This document shows positions 27,880 through 36,870 of a stretch of DNA of 64,000 nt, one piece after another; position 1 is the stretch's first letter; the number at the start of each line of letters is the position of its first letter. The notes beneath the pieces were generated by a model. It was given only the letters and a program-made list of their open reading frames with translations, did no database searches and was not told the DNA's origin. Location: positions 79,947-143,946 of the forward strand of contig CAYYJS010000001.1 of assembly GCA_964472315.1 (NCBI GenBank). Reading direction: 5' to 3'. The stretch is from CAYYJS01 sp964472315 (GTDB lineage: Bacteria > Verrucomicrobiota > Kiritimatiellia > UBA8416). The position numbers were made by a program, and so were the translations under genes.

Positions 27880-28305
27880 TCAATCCGTCGTCCGTACGCC
27901 AACGCGGTTAAGTCCCAGAAACTGCAAGTGGTCGAGCATGCGCGAAACATGCCGGGTCGGTGTATTCCGATCCACGTCCAAGCGCACCTTGCGGTTCGCG
28001 TCCTTCGCCACCATGGCCGTCAGCCGTTTGTGGAGCAGCGTCTGCGTCATCTCCTCGCCATCCATGACGATCAGCGGATCGCCGTAAGGTGGCCGCGGCG
28101 CCGTCATTTCGACGATGATCGTGTCGTACTGCGCCGTCGTCTCCTCGGCCGACGCCGCATCCGGCAGCACGATGCCGATGTCCTTGTGCGGCTTCTGCAA
28201 CATCGAGGTCACGAGGAAGAAGATGAGCAGGATGAAGACGCAGTCGATCAACGGCGCCATCTGGATCTCGTCGCCTTCCTCTTCCGAATCCGCCCGCACC
28301 TTCAT
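27880..28305 (-). CDS. exbD: ExbD/TolR-family biopolymer transport protein 1
   Basis: A 141-residue protein starting at ATG 28305, chosen because GGAGG lies nearby and the ATG overlaps the tolQ stop (ATGA); an earlier in-frame start would add ten residues. The acidic cytoplasmic N-terminus leads to a membrane helix (about 19-38) with conserved Asp21 in MAPLIDCVFILLIFFL. The periplasmic domain ends RKVRLDVDRNTPTRHVSRML and HLQFLGLNRVGVRTTD, typical of ExbD. It should form the inner-membrane motor with the TolQ-like protein. Two ExbD genes with one TolQ gene suggest a heteromeric ExbD pair. Confidence 0.9.
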   Translation of the reverse strand: MKVRADSEEEGDEIQMAPLIDCVFILLIFFLVTSMLQKPHKDIGIVLPDAASAEETTAQYDTIIVEMTAPRPPYGDPLIVMDGEEMTQTLLHKRLTAMVAKDANRKVRLDVDRNTPTRHVSRMLDHLQFLGLNRVGVRTTD

Positions 28306-29114
28306 TTCGCCCCGCCTCCCCGCGCCGTCTTCCAACGCCCCTGAACCATGGACAACACTTCCTCCAGTTCGTTGGCGATGAGGTTAATGCGGAATTTGAA
28401 GAGGTTGAACGCGAACAGCGTCGTGATCGCCACGATCAGGCCGTAGATCGTGGTCAACAACGCCTTCTCGATACCGCCCGCCAGCATGGCCGGGTTGCCC
28501 ATCTCGCCGGCGAGGGCCACGTCGCGAAAGCATTCGCGAATGCCGACGACGGTTCCGAGCAGGCCGATCAACGGCGTGAGGCCGGCGATCGCCGCCAGCG
28601 GAAAGCACATCATCCGGTGCAGGTCAAGGTCGCGCGAGGCCAGTTCGTTGACCGTCGCTTCCCGTTCCTCGCGCGGGGCGTCGCCGGCATCGGCCAGGTA
28701 GAGCAGCACTTTGCCGAGCGTGCTCTTGCGGTCGTGCCGGACCGCCTCGCGCAACGCGCCGGCATCGCCCTGGTCCAGTAGCGCGCCGAGCTTCTTGAGC
28801 AACGCGGCCGGGAGGATGCGCTTGCGCGTCATCCGCAGCGCCCGCTCCAGCACGAAGGCGACGCCGATAATCAGCAGCGCGTCGATGCCGTACATCGCGC
28901 TGCCACCCGCCGTGTGCAGGTACTTGAGGTTCTTCCAGGCGCCCGCGAGCCTGGTTCCCGCCGGCGCGGTCGGGCTTTGCGCGGAGATGTCCACCGCCGA
29001 AACGCCTGCCGGCGCGGGCGCCGCCTCCTGGCCCTGCGCCACCCATGTTCCGCCCGCCGCCAGCAGGAACGCCGTCATCCCGATCGCCACCCTCATGCCT
29101 CGCCCTCGTCTCAT
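28302..29114 (-). CDS. MotA/TolQ/ExbB proton-channel family protein
   Basis: A 270-residue inner-membrane protein. It has an extra N-terminal signal-like helix (MRRGRGMRVAIGMTAFLLAA) and an Ala/Pro-rich periplasmic linker before TM1 (about 73-92), a cytoplasmic helical hairpin, then TM2 (about 169-193) with the family motif GLLGTVVGI and TM3 (about 215-240, LLTTIYGLIVAITTLFAFNL). A leading signal sequence is seen in TolQ/ExbB variants of Bacteroidota and PVC bacteria. GGGAGAACGAGGA precedes ATG 29114. It supplies the proton-conducting pentamer of the motor, with ExbD1 translationally coupled. The family call is secure; the energised partner is unknown. Confidence 0.9.
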   Translation of the reverse strand: MRRGRGMRVAIGMTAFLLAAGGTWVAQGQEAAPAPAGVSAVDISAQSPTAPAGTRLAGAWKNLKYLHTAGGSAMYGIDALLIIGVAFVLERALRMTRKRILPAALLKKLGALLDQGDAGALREAVRHDRKSTLGKVLLYLADAGDAPREEREATVNELASRDLDLHRMMCFPLAAIAGLTPLIGLLGTVVGIRECFRDVALAGEMGNPAMLAGGIEKALLTTIYGLIVAITTLFAFNLFKFRINLIANELEEVLSMVQGRWKTARGGGAK

Positions 29115-29205
29115 TCCTCGTTCTCCCTTCTGCTCGTTACGCGCCGATTTCCGTGCCGTCCCCGACACGCGACACCGGACACGTCCTTTTCGCGGTTTGC
29201 CTGCA

Positions 29206-32200
29206 CTACTCGATGATCGCCCTCGTACCGTCGAATCGTATGCGTGCGTCTCCGACGGCGACAAGACTGTCCAGCCCCGTTCCCGAAACCACTCTGACCT
29301 CGGGCGGCGGGACGCCGCGCTGCAACGTCAGCACCGCGAAGTAGCCGGCGCCGGGCGGCGCGTTGGCTACGAACCCGGGCGTCTGTTCGGCTTTCGAACG
29401 CGCCAGTTCGGGGCGTTCAAGATGCGCCTTCACATCGGGTACGGCAAGGATCTTAACGTCCGACGGCGCGACGAACGTGCCCTTCAGCGAGGCGCCGTTC
29501 TGGGACGCCAGGAACGAGTAACCATCGGGGAGCACCTCCGTGCGCAGGTCGCCCTCGGCGGGCAGATGCCACAGCCACTGACGGCGCCCGCCCGCCTCGA
29601 TGCGGTCGACGACGACCATCAGCGCCGGCGCGCCGCACCGGCCGCTGTAATCCACCGCCACCGCGCGCATGCCGCGCAGGAGGGGATCCTCCGTCATCGG
29701 CGACAGTTCGCTTTCGTCGACGCCCAGCCCCCGGGCCGTCAGTTTGCGTTGCCGCTCCCACGCTTCCTTCGCGCGGCCCACGATCTGCACATACACGGCG
29801 TTCAGGTCGACCGAGACGTGTCCGGAACCGTCCGCGCTTGCCGCCCAGCTCAGCGTACGCCCCACGCCGCCTTCGCTGCACAGGTTGTCGGGCAGCAGCA
29901 CGACACTGTCGAGCCAGCGTTCGGCGCCGCGTCCGGTCGTCGTCCTGGCCCATTCGCGGCCGAATCCGTAAAGCCGCAGCGCGGCCGCGTTCTGCTGACT
30001 CCACCCGCCGCCCGTTTCGTGGCGGGCGTAGATCTGGAACACGATGTCGTCGGAATCCCGCCACCGGTTGCGGAACAGGTACATGCCCTTGCCCATGGCC
30101 TGGTAGGTCTTCGGGAAGTTCGTTTCGGGATGTTCCGGTTCGATCGTCGTGCCGCCGGTGACGGGGTCCAGCGGGTAGTTGACAAACAGCCACGGCAGGT
30201 CATCGAGTCCGACCTTTTCCACGATGTTCGCCCGGGTTTCCGGTCGGCCGGGATCCACCTGATTCAGTTTGTTCCATATCCAGAGAACCCCGGGCTTGTA
30301 CGGCTCGGGAATGACCGGGAATCCGAGCGTCATGAACTGCACGCCGGAACCGATGCCGCTCTTCCCGTTGAACGGCTGCATGAAGAGGCTGGGAGGGGCG
30401 CCTTCCGGCTCCCGCAGGATTGCCGCCACCATGTAGCGCAGCGGGAAATGGGTGGCGTCGGGGTGGGGCGAGACCATTTCGCCGAACATGCGCTTGTATG
30501 CGGTGTGGTAACGGACGGGCGTGTCGGCGGTGTGCGTGTAGACTTCGCCCTCGGATTGGTAGCCGCCGTCGCCCATCAGTTTGCGCGCGTTGCGGTACAT
30601 GGCCGTGCGGCACTGATGAAACACCTGTTGCTTGCGGGCGTCCATCCCCGTCCGCTCCAGATCCTCGGTGTTGACCCGGTTCCACACCCGCAGCCGTTGC
30701 AGGGACTCGGTCTGCTCGTCCAGCAGCGTCTGCATCTCCTTGTCGTCGTCCGTGACGAAGGAGAAGACCGTACGCACGGCGGCCATCGCGTTGCTGCCGG
30801 CGCTGTGCGCCACGAAGACCGGATACGGGCCCGCCGACAGCTTCACGATCGCGCGGTCGGGCAGTTCGCGTCCCGCCACGGTGATACAGGAGTCGCCCTG
30901 GGGCGGAAGCTCGACCCGGTAATACCCGGGGCGCGGATTGTCCACCACCGTGTGCAGCAGAAAAGACACCGCGCTGAATTCCGGCTGCTCCGCACGCAGT
31001 TCCTCCCACGGGTAGATGCCGTCGCTCGCAACCTGGCCGTCCGGCATGGGACGCATGCCGCGGTCGAAGCCGGCGACCCGCAACGGCATGCCGTTGGTCG
31101 CGAATGGCGCGCCGCCGAGCGCATCGATCCACTCGCCCGGGGCCACGGGAGAAAACACGGGGCCGCTCCAGAGCCAGTCCCGCGGCGACTCCCGGCTGCG
31201 CAGCGGGCTCGCCGACACACCGGGAGGAACGCGCTCGGCCGGCGCGATCGGGATGGCCTCGCTGCCGGGCGGCGGCGGGGGCGGCCGGCCCGGATCCATC
31301 CAGTAGGCCAGCGAGAGCATCGCGCCCCCCCCCTGGATGGGCGAATAGTAGTTGCTGTCCTCCGACCAGTTGGCGCATATGCTGAACCGCCCCATGTCCG
31401 TGGAGGTGAGATTGCTCACGCGCACCAGATAGGTCTCGACCTCCCGGCGGAAGTCTTCCGGCCAGGCGTCCCAGCACAGGTCGTATGCCAACGCGATGGT
31501 CGTCAGCCGCGGTCCCCAGACCTGGCCGAGGCTGAGGAAGCCGAAGTCGCGTTTGGCCATTTCTTCGCGCACAAACGGAATCGCGGCGGCCGCGTACGAC
31601 GGGTCGTCCACGAGCCGGTACACCATGCCCATGCAGACGGGATCGGCCGCCGCGGCCATGCGCCGGAAGGCGGCCCTGCCGAACGGCGTGCCCAACCGCG
31701 CCCGCAGCGCCGGCAACTCATACGCGCGGAACAGGATGCGCGGGTGCTCATGGGGGCCAACCGGCCGGAATCCCTCCGCAATGGGCGGACGCGCCGGCTT
31801 CAGGGACGCCGTCGCGCGCCCCGAGATGTCCAGGCCGTGGTACTTGCCCGTATAGGCGCCCTCGAAACCGCCGCCTTCATTCCGCTTGAGCGTGACCTCA
31901 TACTCGCCGTAGCCGCCCATGATCCACGGGTCCTCGGCGATGCCCATGCGGATCGAAAACCGTAGCGCGTCACCGTCATCCGACGCCGTTTCCACGCGCC
32001 CGAAATGCATGCCCCGGTTGACGCCGTGTCCGACGATGCGCTCCCATCGCCCGGCCCGCCGCGCCAGGTCCAGCCGCAGTCTGGTGCGTCCGGCCGGCAC
32101 GTACGCCGCCACCTCCGGCTCCGCCTCGGCATCGTCCAGCCAGGGCATGTTGTTCTTGCGCTTGGCATACGCGCTCGGCGGGTTCCCGGTGTAGATGGCG

Positions 32201-33585
32201 CCCTCCAGTTCCAGGGCGTACTCCAGGTCGATCCTGGCCGGCGGTTCGACCGGCGGAACCGCGGCCGCCGGCCGGGTGCCGGCCTCTTGCGCGATGCGTT
32301 CGAGCACGCGATGGGGGTCCTTTTCCCGGACCTCGGCGGCGGCCTCCGAGGCCGCCGCGCCGCCAATCCGCGCCAGGGTTTCCATCCACAGGCGGGCTTC
32401 TTCCACCGAGGGCATCGCCCGGCAGGCACCGACATACGTCCGGATCGCGGTCACGCCCGGCGCCCCCAGCTTGGCGAACGCCAGGGCTGCGGCCGACTTC
32501 AGGGCCAGCGACACGGGCGCGGACAGGGTTTTCGCGGCCAGGCGCTCCGCCACCGCCGGTCCCAGCGCGGCCAGGGCGGTCGCGGCGCGTTCCGCGACCG
32601 CGGCGTACGCCGCCGGCTTGGATGCCGTCAGCTCCAGCACACGATACAAGCCGTCAAATGTGGCGGGGCCACCCCATGCCGCGAGCAGCCCCGTGGCATG
32701 CGCCAGCGCCTCCGCGCCCCGACTGCCGGTCAACACACCCGCGCAGAAGGGCGACTGCAGGGCCTGCGTGAGCGACGCCGTGCCGTCCGGCCCCAACGCG
32801 CCGACCGCTTCCGCGGCGCGCTCGCGAATCGCCGCCTCCGGATCGCCCATCGCGTACACCGCGGCCTGCACACGGAAACCGTCGTCGAACCCCAGCAACG
32901 CCGCCATCGCCTCGGCGCGAAGCCTCGCGTCGGGCTGTGTGCCCGGCGCAAGAGCGGCCAGCAGGGCCGAACGCGCCTTCTCGTCCCGGTGCTTCCCCAA
33001 CGCCGCGGCCGCCATCCGCCGGACCTCGACCACCGCTTCCTCGCTCAGGACCCGGACCAGCGCATCGAGCGACTCGGGTGCGGGCGGAATCGCCGCCAGG
33101 GCTTCCACCACCGCCGTTCGCACCGCGACGTCCACGTCGTCGACCGCCAGGGCCAGCGCTGCATGCGCCACGCCGCCGCCGGCCATCCCCAGCGCCTTCG
33201 CCGCGGCCGACCGCACGTTCGGCCGCGGGTCGCGCACGCCGATGGTCATCGCATGTACGCCGCGTTCGTCGCCGATTTCGCCCAGCGCCAGCAGGCAGGC
33301 GGCCCGGACATCGGGGTCTTCGTTCTTGTGGCTCAGGGCGGATAGCAGCTCGATGACGTGGGGGTCCGGGTGCTCCCGAAGGCCGCGCACGGCCTGCTCC
33401 CGCGTCGCGGGATCCTTGAGCGCCTTGGCCAGCTCGAGCTGCGAAGTCACGGCCTCCATGTTCTCGACATCGCGTCCGCCGGCGGTGTCGCCCATGCGCC
33501 GCATGTGCATCGTCATCGTCGCCGCCACCGCCACCGCCAGGACGATCAGACTGCCGATCAACCATCGCTTTTCCTGTGCCATCAT
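29206..33585 (-). CDS. HEAT-repeat / beta-module / heparinase-like fusion protein
   Basis: A 1459-residue protein. An N-terminal membrane helix (about 8-27) anchors it with the bulk outside the cytoplasm. Residues about 50-420 are HEAT repeats (DVRAACLLALGEIGDERGVH, NVRSAAAKALGMAGGG, VEVRRMAAAALGKHRDEKAR). Next is a beta module (about 455-600, ending GGGFEGAYTGKYHGLDISGR), and from about 605 the heparinase-type opening HEHPRILFRAYELPALRARL, a helical toroid, and a beta-sandwich beginning GMYLFRNRWRDSDDIVFQIY. A fusion of HEAT solenoid and polysaccharide-lyase fold is unusual and would attach a glycan-binding or -cleaving domain to a protein scaffold. Its ribosome site AAGGAG lies in the end of the upstream gene. 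Catalytic competence is unproven. Confidence 0.8.
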   Translation of the reverse strand: MMAQEKRWLIGSLIVLAVAVAATMTMHMRRMGDTAGGRDVENMEAVTSQLELAKALKDPATREQAVRGLREHPDPHVIELLSALSHKNEDPDVRAACLLALGEIGDERGVHAMTIGVRDPRPNVRSAAAKALGMAGGGVAHAALALAVDDVDVAVRTAVVEALAAIPPAPESLDALVRVLSEEAVVEVRRMAAAALGKHRDEKARSALLAALAPGTQPDARLRAEAMAALLGFDDGFRVQAAVYAMGDPEAAIRERAAEAVGALGPDGTASLTQALQSPFCAGVLTGSRGAEALAHATGLLAAWGGPATFDGLYRVLELTASKPAAYAAVAERAATALAALGPAVAERLAAKTLSAPVSLALKSAAALAFAKLGAPGVTAIRTYVGACRAMPSVEEARLWMETLARIGGAAASEAAAEVREKDPHRVLERIAQEAGTRPAAAVPPVEPPARIDLEYALELEGAIYTGNPPSAYAKRKNNMPWLDDAEAEPEVAAYVPAGRTRLRLDLARRAGRWERIVGHGVNRGMHFGRVETASDDGDALRFSIRMGIAEDPWIMGGYGEYEVTLKRNEGGGFEGAYTGKYHGLDISGRATASLKPARPPIAEGFRPVGPHEHPRILFRAYELPALRARLGTPFGRAAFRRMAAAADPVCMGMVYRLVDDPSYAAAAIPFVREEMAKRDFGFLSLGQVWGPRLTTIALAYDLCWDAWPEDFRREVETYLVRVSNLTSTDMGRFSICANWSEDSNYYSPIQGGGAMLSLAYWMDPGRPPPPPPGSEAIPIAPAERVPPGVSASPLRSRESPRDWLWSGPVFSPVAPGEWIDALGGAPFATNGMPLRVAGFDRGMRPMPDGQVASDGIYPWEELRAEQPEFSAVSFLLHTVVDNPRPGYYRVELPPQGDSCITVAGRELPDRAIVKLSAGPYPVFVAHSAGSNAMAAVRTVFSFVTDDDKEMQTLLDEQTESLQRLRVWNRVNTEDLERTGMDARKQQVFHQCRTAMYRNARKLMGDGGYQSEGEVYTHTADTPVRYHTAYKRMFGEMVSPHPDATHFPLRYMVAAILREPEGAPPSLFMQPFNGKSGIGSGVQFMTLGFPVIPEPYKPGVLWIWNKLNQVDPGRPETRANIVEKVGLDDLPWLFVNYPLDPVTGGTTIEPEHPETNFPKTYQAMGKGMYLFRNRWRDSDDIVFQIYARHETGGGWSQQNAAALRLYGFGREWARTTTGRGAERWLDSVVLLPDNLCSEGGVGRTLSWAASADGSGHVSVDLNAVYVQIVGRAKEAWERQRKLTARGLGVDESELSPMTEDPLLRGMRAVAVDYSGRCGAPALMVVVDRIEAGGRRQWLWHLPAEGDLRTEVLPDGYSFLASQNGASLKGTFVAPSDVKILAVPDVKAHLERPELARSKAEQTPGFVANAPPGAGYFAVLTLQRGVPPPEVRVVSGTGLDSLVAVGDARIRFDGTRAIIE

Positions 33586-33591
33586 CCCACG

Positions 33592-36500
33592 CTACTCCTT
33601 CTCGCCGACCACGAAAAGCTTTCCCGCATCCGCCTGCACAGCCCGCCAATCGGCAAGCGCGTTGGCGTACCGGCGCTCCGCCTCGGCGGCCGCCTCCGTC
33701 ACGTCCGTGAAGCGCGGGGCCATCCATATCTTGCCCCATGTGTCGCAGTCGCCCACGCCGACCTGCAGCATCAGGGGATAACGACCGCGCGCCACCCGCA
33801 GCATGGCGCCGTCCGGAAGGGGACGCCCCGCCAGCCAGGCGCGCGTCTCCAGACGCGAAGTCGGGTTCCACATGACCCCGCCGGGAGTCGGCAGGCGGAA
33901 CTCGACAACGCGCTCGGCGTCGAATTCGATCACGCTGAACAGGCAGGCCGTCGTATGCCACTCCCGGTGCACCACGGCGCTGACGTCGATGGCGTTCTTG
34001 CCGGCCGTGAACTGATCGTGCGTGAACCATTCGTCGGTCAACGCCCGCGCCGCGTACGTCTTGCCGGCGAGCGCGAGTTCCCGGCCCGCCGTCACCACGG
34101 CGTTCGACGCTCCGCCCCATGCCGCCAGGAAGTCCTGTTCGACCGACCGCGGCGCCAGCGGACCCACCACGACCCAGTTCGTCGGCGCCGCGTCGGAAAC
34201 GAAGGCCGATACCGGCAGATTCCCCGCGCCGTCGAGAGCGGCGACGGGCGCCACCGCCGATACCCGCGGCGCGACGGGTTCGGCCGGTGTCGCGCCGCCG
34301 ATGCCGTACAACCGGTTCCCCGCCGCCACGTACTGCATCTCCAACTCGAAGGCCGGATTGCCGGGCGCGGCGTCCTTGACGGCATATTCCCACACCCCGC
34401 GGAACTCGCGTCCCGGCTCGAAAACGACCGTTCGCGCGCGCGGCCCCAGATTCGCCGCGTACAGCGCGCCGCCCGCTTTCATCAGGTCTCCGCCCGCCCG
34501 CGCGCCGAGCCGCCGCTCGTCGTCCGGCGTCAGCGGCCGGCGATAGACCGGTTCGCCCGTGTCGGCGTCGAGCACGTGCAGAACCTGCGTCGTGTCGACC
34601 GCGTACAGCAGATCGGCATCGACCAGCGGCGAACCGTCGCACGCGAAATCCAGTTGTCTGCGCCACAGCGGCTCGACCGCGATCGCCTCGCCCGCCCTGG
34701 CCGGCAGCCGGTAGGCCGCCGCGACCGATGGCGCGCCCGGTTTCGCGCTGCCGCAGTAGTACACGGTTCTCCCGGCGGCCACCGGCGATCCGGTCGCGAT
34801 GGCGGGCAGTCCCACGGCCAGCGCCCTCCCGTCCGCCGCCCGCACCGCCGCGCCCCAGCTCGTGAACAGGACCAGCCCGTCGTCCAGGCGGATGCGGGCC
34901 GGCGTCCCCGGCGTCGTTCCCTTCGGCGAAGCCAGCCGCCAGGCGACCGTCCCGTCCGCCACGTTCAGCGCCGTCAACTCGCGGCCCTGTACGACCGCCA
35001 GGTCCTCGCAAAGCATGGGCGAACTCGTCGCCGGCCCGCCGGAAGCCGGCGCGACGTCTACCCGCCACACCCGGCGCCCCCCGGCATCGAAGCAAGCCAC
35101 CGTGCCGCCGGCGGCCGCATATACGCGATCGCCACACACCGCGGGCGTTGGCCCGGCGGCGCTGGAGACCTTCGCCGGCAGGTCGCCCGTCCACGACACC
35201 TGCCCCTCCTGCACGCAGGCCAGACCGGCCGTGGTCTGAACATACGCCCGGCCGTTCTGCGCGGCGGGCCCCGAACACGCCTCGCCCGGCAGCGTACAGG
35301 TCCATTTCACGTTGGCCGTCCCGGACCACCGCACCGGCGGGACGGTATTCTCCGTCAGGCCGGCGCCGTCGCCGCGCCAGCCGTAGGAAGGTTGTTCGAT
35401 GCGCAGATCGTAGACGTACAGAGACCCGTACCGCAGGAAGAGACGGCCATCGCAGATGACGGGGCAGGTGTTGATCTGCCAGTCCACCTCGGCGACGCCG
35501 CGGCTCTCCGCATTCAGCGGAACGGCAAACGTGCCGGCGACCCTGAATCCCCCGGCCTCGGGACGGATCAGCGTGACCACCGGCGTCGGCGCATCGCCGC
35601 CCTGCTTGGTCAGCCACCAGGCGTAGACCATACCGTCCGCGGCCCACCAGTGGCCGGGATGATCCATGGCCGCGGGCGCGAAATGGACCTTCCTGCCCGT
35701 CGCCGCGTCAAGACAGAGCAGACCGGACGCCTCGCTTTTCACGGCGCGCGGTTTCGCTTTCAACAGCGCGACCGCGGCCTCTTTGCTCTGTTTTCCGGCT
35801 TCCAGTTCAGGCTCGTCGCCACCGAAGACGTACAGCCGACCATCCAGAATGACGCCATGGGAATAGGAGGGGACGCCGCCAGGCAATGTCCATAGCACGT
35901 CGTAGTCCGAGGCGTCCGCGTTGAGTTTGAGCATGTGCAACCGCCCCGGAGGGGAGCACAGGAGGTAGCCGTCTCCGTAGATGGGCGTCATGCCCCCCTC
36001 GCCAGGACCACTCGGGAACTCCCACAGCCGCTCGCCGGTCTCGGCGTCCAGGCAGAAGACGTAATACCACGTCTGCGCGACGAGGATCGCGCGGCCGTTG
36101 TGCATGATCAGTGCCCCGGAGGTATTGCCCTGGGAGTATCTGTCCCCCGGATTCTCCGGGGACGGCTTCCTGCCGGGAAGCATCCAGGCGACCTTGCCCG
36201 TTCCGGCGTCAAGCGCCGCGATCCCCGGCATGGCGGGATCACGGCTGCTGGGATTGAGGATGTACAGGTTCTTGTGCAGCATCGGAGATTCCGGCGCGCC
36301 CCAACCCATGTTGCCCGTCCCGGAACCGATCTCCTTCCAGGCGTTCAACGTCCACTCGGTCGCCCCGGTGTCGACGTTGACCGCATACACGGTGGAGTTC
36401 GGCATCTGACCCAGCACGAGGTTGCCGTGCTTCACCGGGGTCGACCGCGCGCCCGAGAAGCGTTTCCAGTCCGAGGGTCCCATCGGTATGGTTCGCAGCT

Positions 36501-36789
36501 CCCGGCCGTCGAGCGTGAACACATACAGCCGCGCCGGGTTGCCGCCGATGACATACACCTTGCCGTCCTGGACCAGCGGTCCCGCGAAACCGGTCCCGAC
36601 ATACTTCGACCACAACGGCGCCGGCCCCCCCTCGGGCCATTCCTTGAGCAAACCCTCGCCCGCGAAATGCCCGCCTGCATTGATGCCGCGGTATCCGACC
36701 GAGTCGCCGCCCCGTGCGCAAACGGCCGCCGCCAGCACGAGCGACGCCACTCCAGCCCACATCCGCCAAACATTCTGCCTGCACATCAT
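33592..36789 (-). CDS. Secreted PQQ-type beta-propeller protein with C-terminal jelly-roll
   Basis: A 1065-residue exported protein (signal peptide about 1-27, MWAGVASLVLAAAVCARG-GD). Quinoprotein-like blades run to about residue 790 (GIAALDAGTGKVAWMLPG, FCLDAETGERLWEFPSGPG, GLLCLDAATGRKVHF, ALNVADGTVAWRLASP, HVLDADTGEPVYRRPLTP); there are enough for two propellers. The C-terminal 200 residues hold NWVVVGPLAPRSVEQDFLA and a jelly-roll-like fold (FTAGKNAIDVSAVVHREWHT), the same module as in the 1513-residue protein. No quinone ligands are evident, so a binding role is more likely than dehydrogenase activity. GGAGG nine bases before ATG 36789 fixes the start. Six bases separate it from the HEAT/heparinase gene. 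Confidence 0.8.
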   Translation of the reverse strand: MMCRQNVWRMWAGVASLVLAAAVCARGGDSVGYRGINAGGHFAGEGLLKEWPEGGPAPLWSKYVGTGFAGPLVQDGKVYVIGGNPARLYVFTLDGRELRTIPMGPSDWKRFSGARSTPVKHGNLVLGQMPNSTVYAVNVDTGATEWTLNAWKEIGSGTGNMGWGAPESPMLHKNLYILNPSSRDPAMPGIAALDAGTGKVAWMLPGRKPSPENPGDRYSQGNTSGALIMHNGRAILVAQTWYYVFCLDAETGERLWEFPSGPGEGGMTPIYGDGYLLCSPPGRLHMLKLNADASDYDVLWTLPGGVPSYSHGVILDGRLYVFGGDEPELEAGKQSKEAAVALLKAKPRAVKSEASGLLCLDAATGRKVHFAPAAMDHPGHWWAADGMVYAWWLTKQGGDAPTPVVTLIRPEAGGFRVAGTFAVPLNAESRGVAEVDWQINTCPVICDGRLFLRYGSLYVYDLRIEQPSYGWRGDGAGLTENTVPPVRWSGTANVKWTCTLPGEACSGPAAQNGRAYVQTTAGLACVQEGQVSWTGDLPAKVSSAAGPTPAVCGDRVYAAAGGTVACFDAGGRRVWRVDVAPASGGPATSSPMLCEDLAVVQGRELTALNVADGTVAWRLASPKGTTPGTPARIRLDDGLVLFTSWGAAVRAADGRALAVGLPAIATGSPVAAGRTVYYCGSAKPGAPSVAAAYRLPARAGEAIAVEPLWRRQLDFACDGSPLVDADLLYAVDTTQVLHVLDADTGEPVYRRPLTPDDERRLGARAGGDLMKAGGALYAANLGPRARTVVFEPGREFRGVWEYAVKDAAPGNPAFELEMQYVAAGNRLYGIGGATPAEPVAPRVSAVAPVAALDGAGNLPVSAFVSDAAPTNWVVVGPLAPRSVEQDFLAAWGGASNAVVTAGRELALAGKTYAARALTDEWFTHDQFTAGKNAIDVSAVVHREWHTTACLFSVIEFDAERVVEFRLPTPGGVMWNPTSRLETRAWLAGRPLPDGAMLRVARGRYPLMLQVGVGDCDTWGKIWMAPRFTDVTEAAAEAERRYANALADWRAVQADAGKLFVVGEKE

Positions 36790-36870
36790 CGGAACGCGCC
36801 TCCTGCAACGTAAGGTAGCAGGCCGTGGAATGACCCACAACCCCTGCGCGCGGAATTCCAGCCGCGCCCG

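Noticed and set aside
25246..28344. A 1032-codon open frame on the plus strand
   Set aside because: It lies antisense to the HEAT lipoprotein, the anchored protein and exbD1, all with ribosome sites and recognisable domains. Its translation is Arg/Gly/His-rich with no domain, as expected from high GC on the opposite strand.
32654..35647. A 997-codon minus-strand open frame
   Set aside because: It overlaps the PQQ-type propeller and HEAT/heparinase genes in another frame. Its Arg/Gly-rich translation has no domain, while the overlapping frames do.
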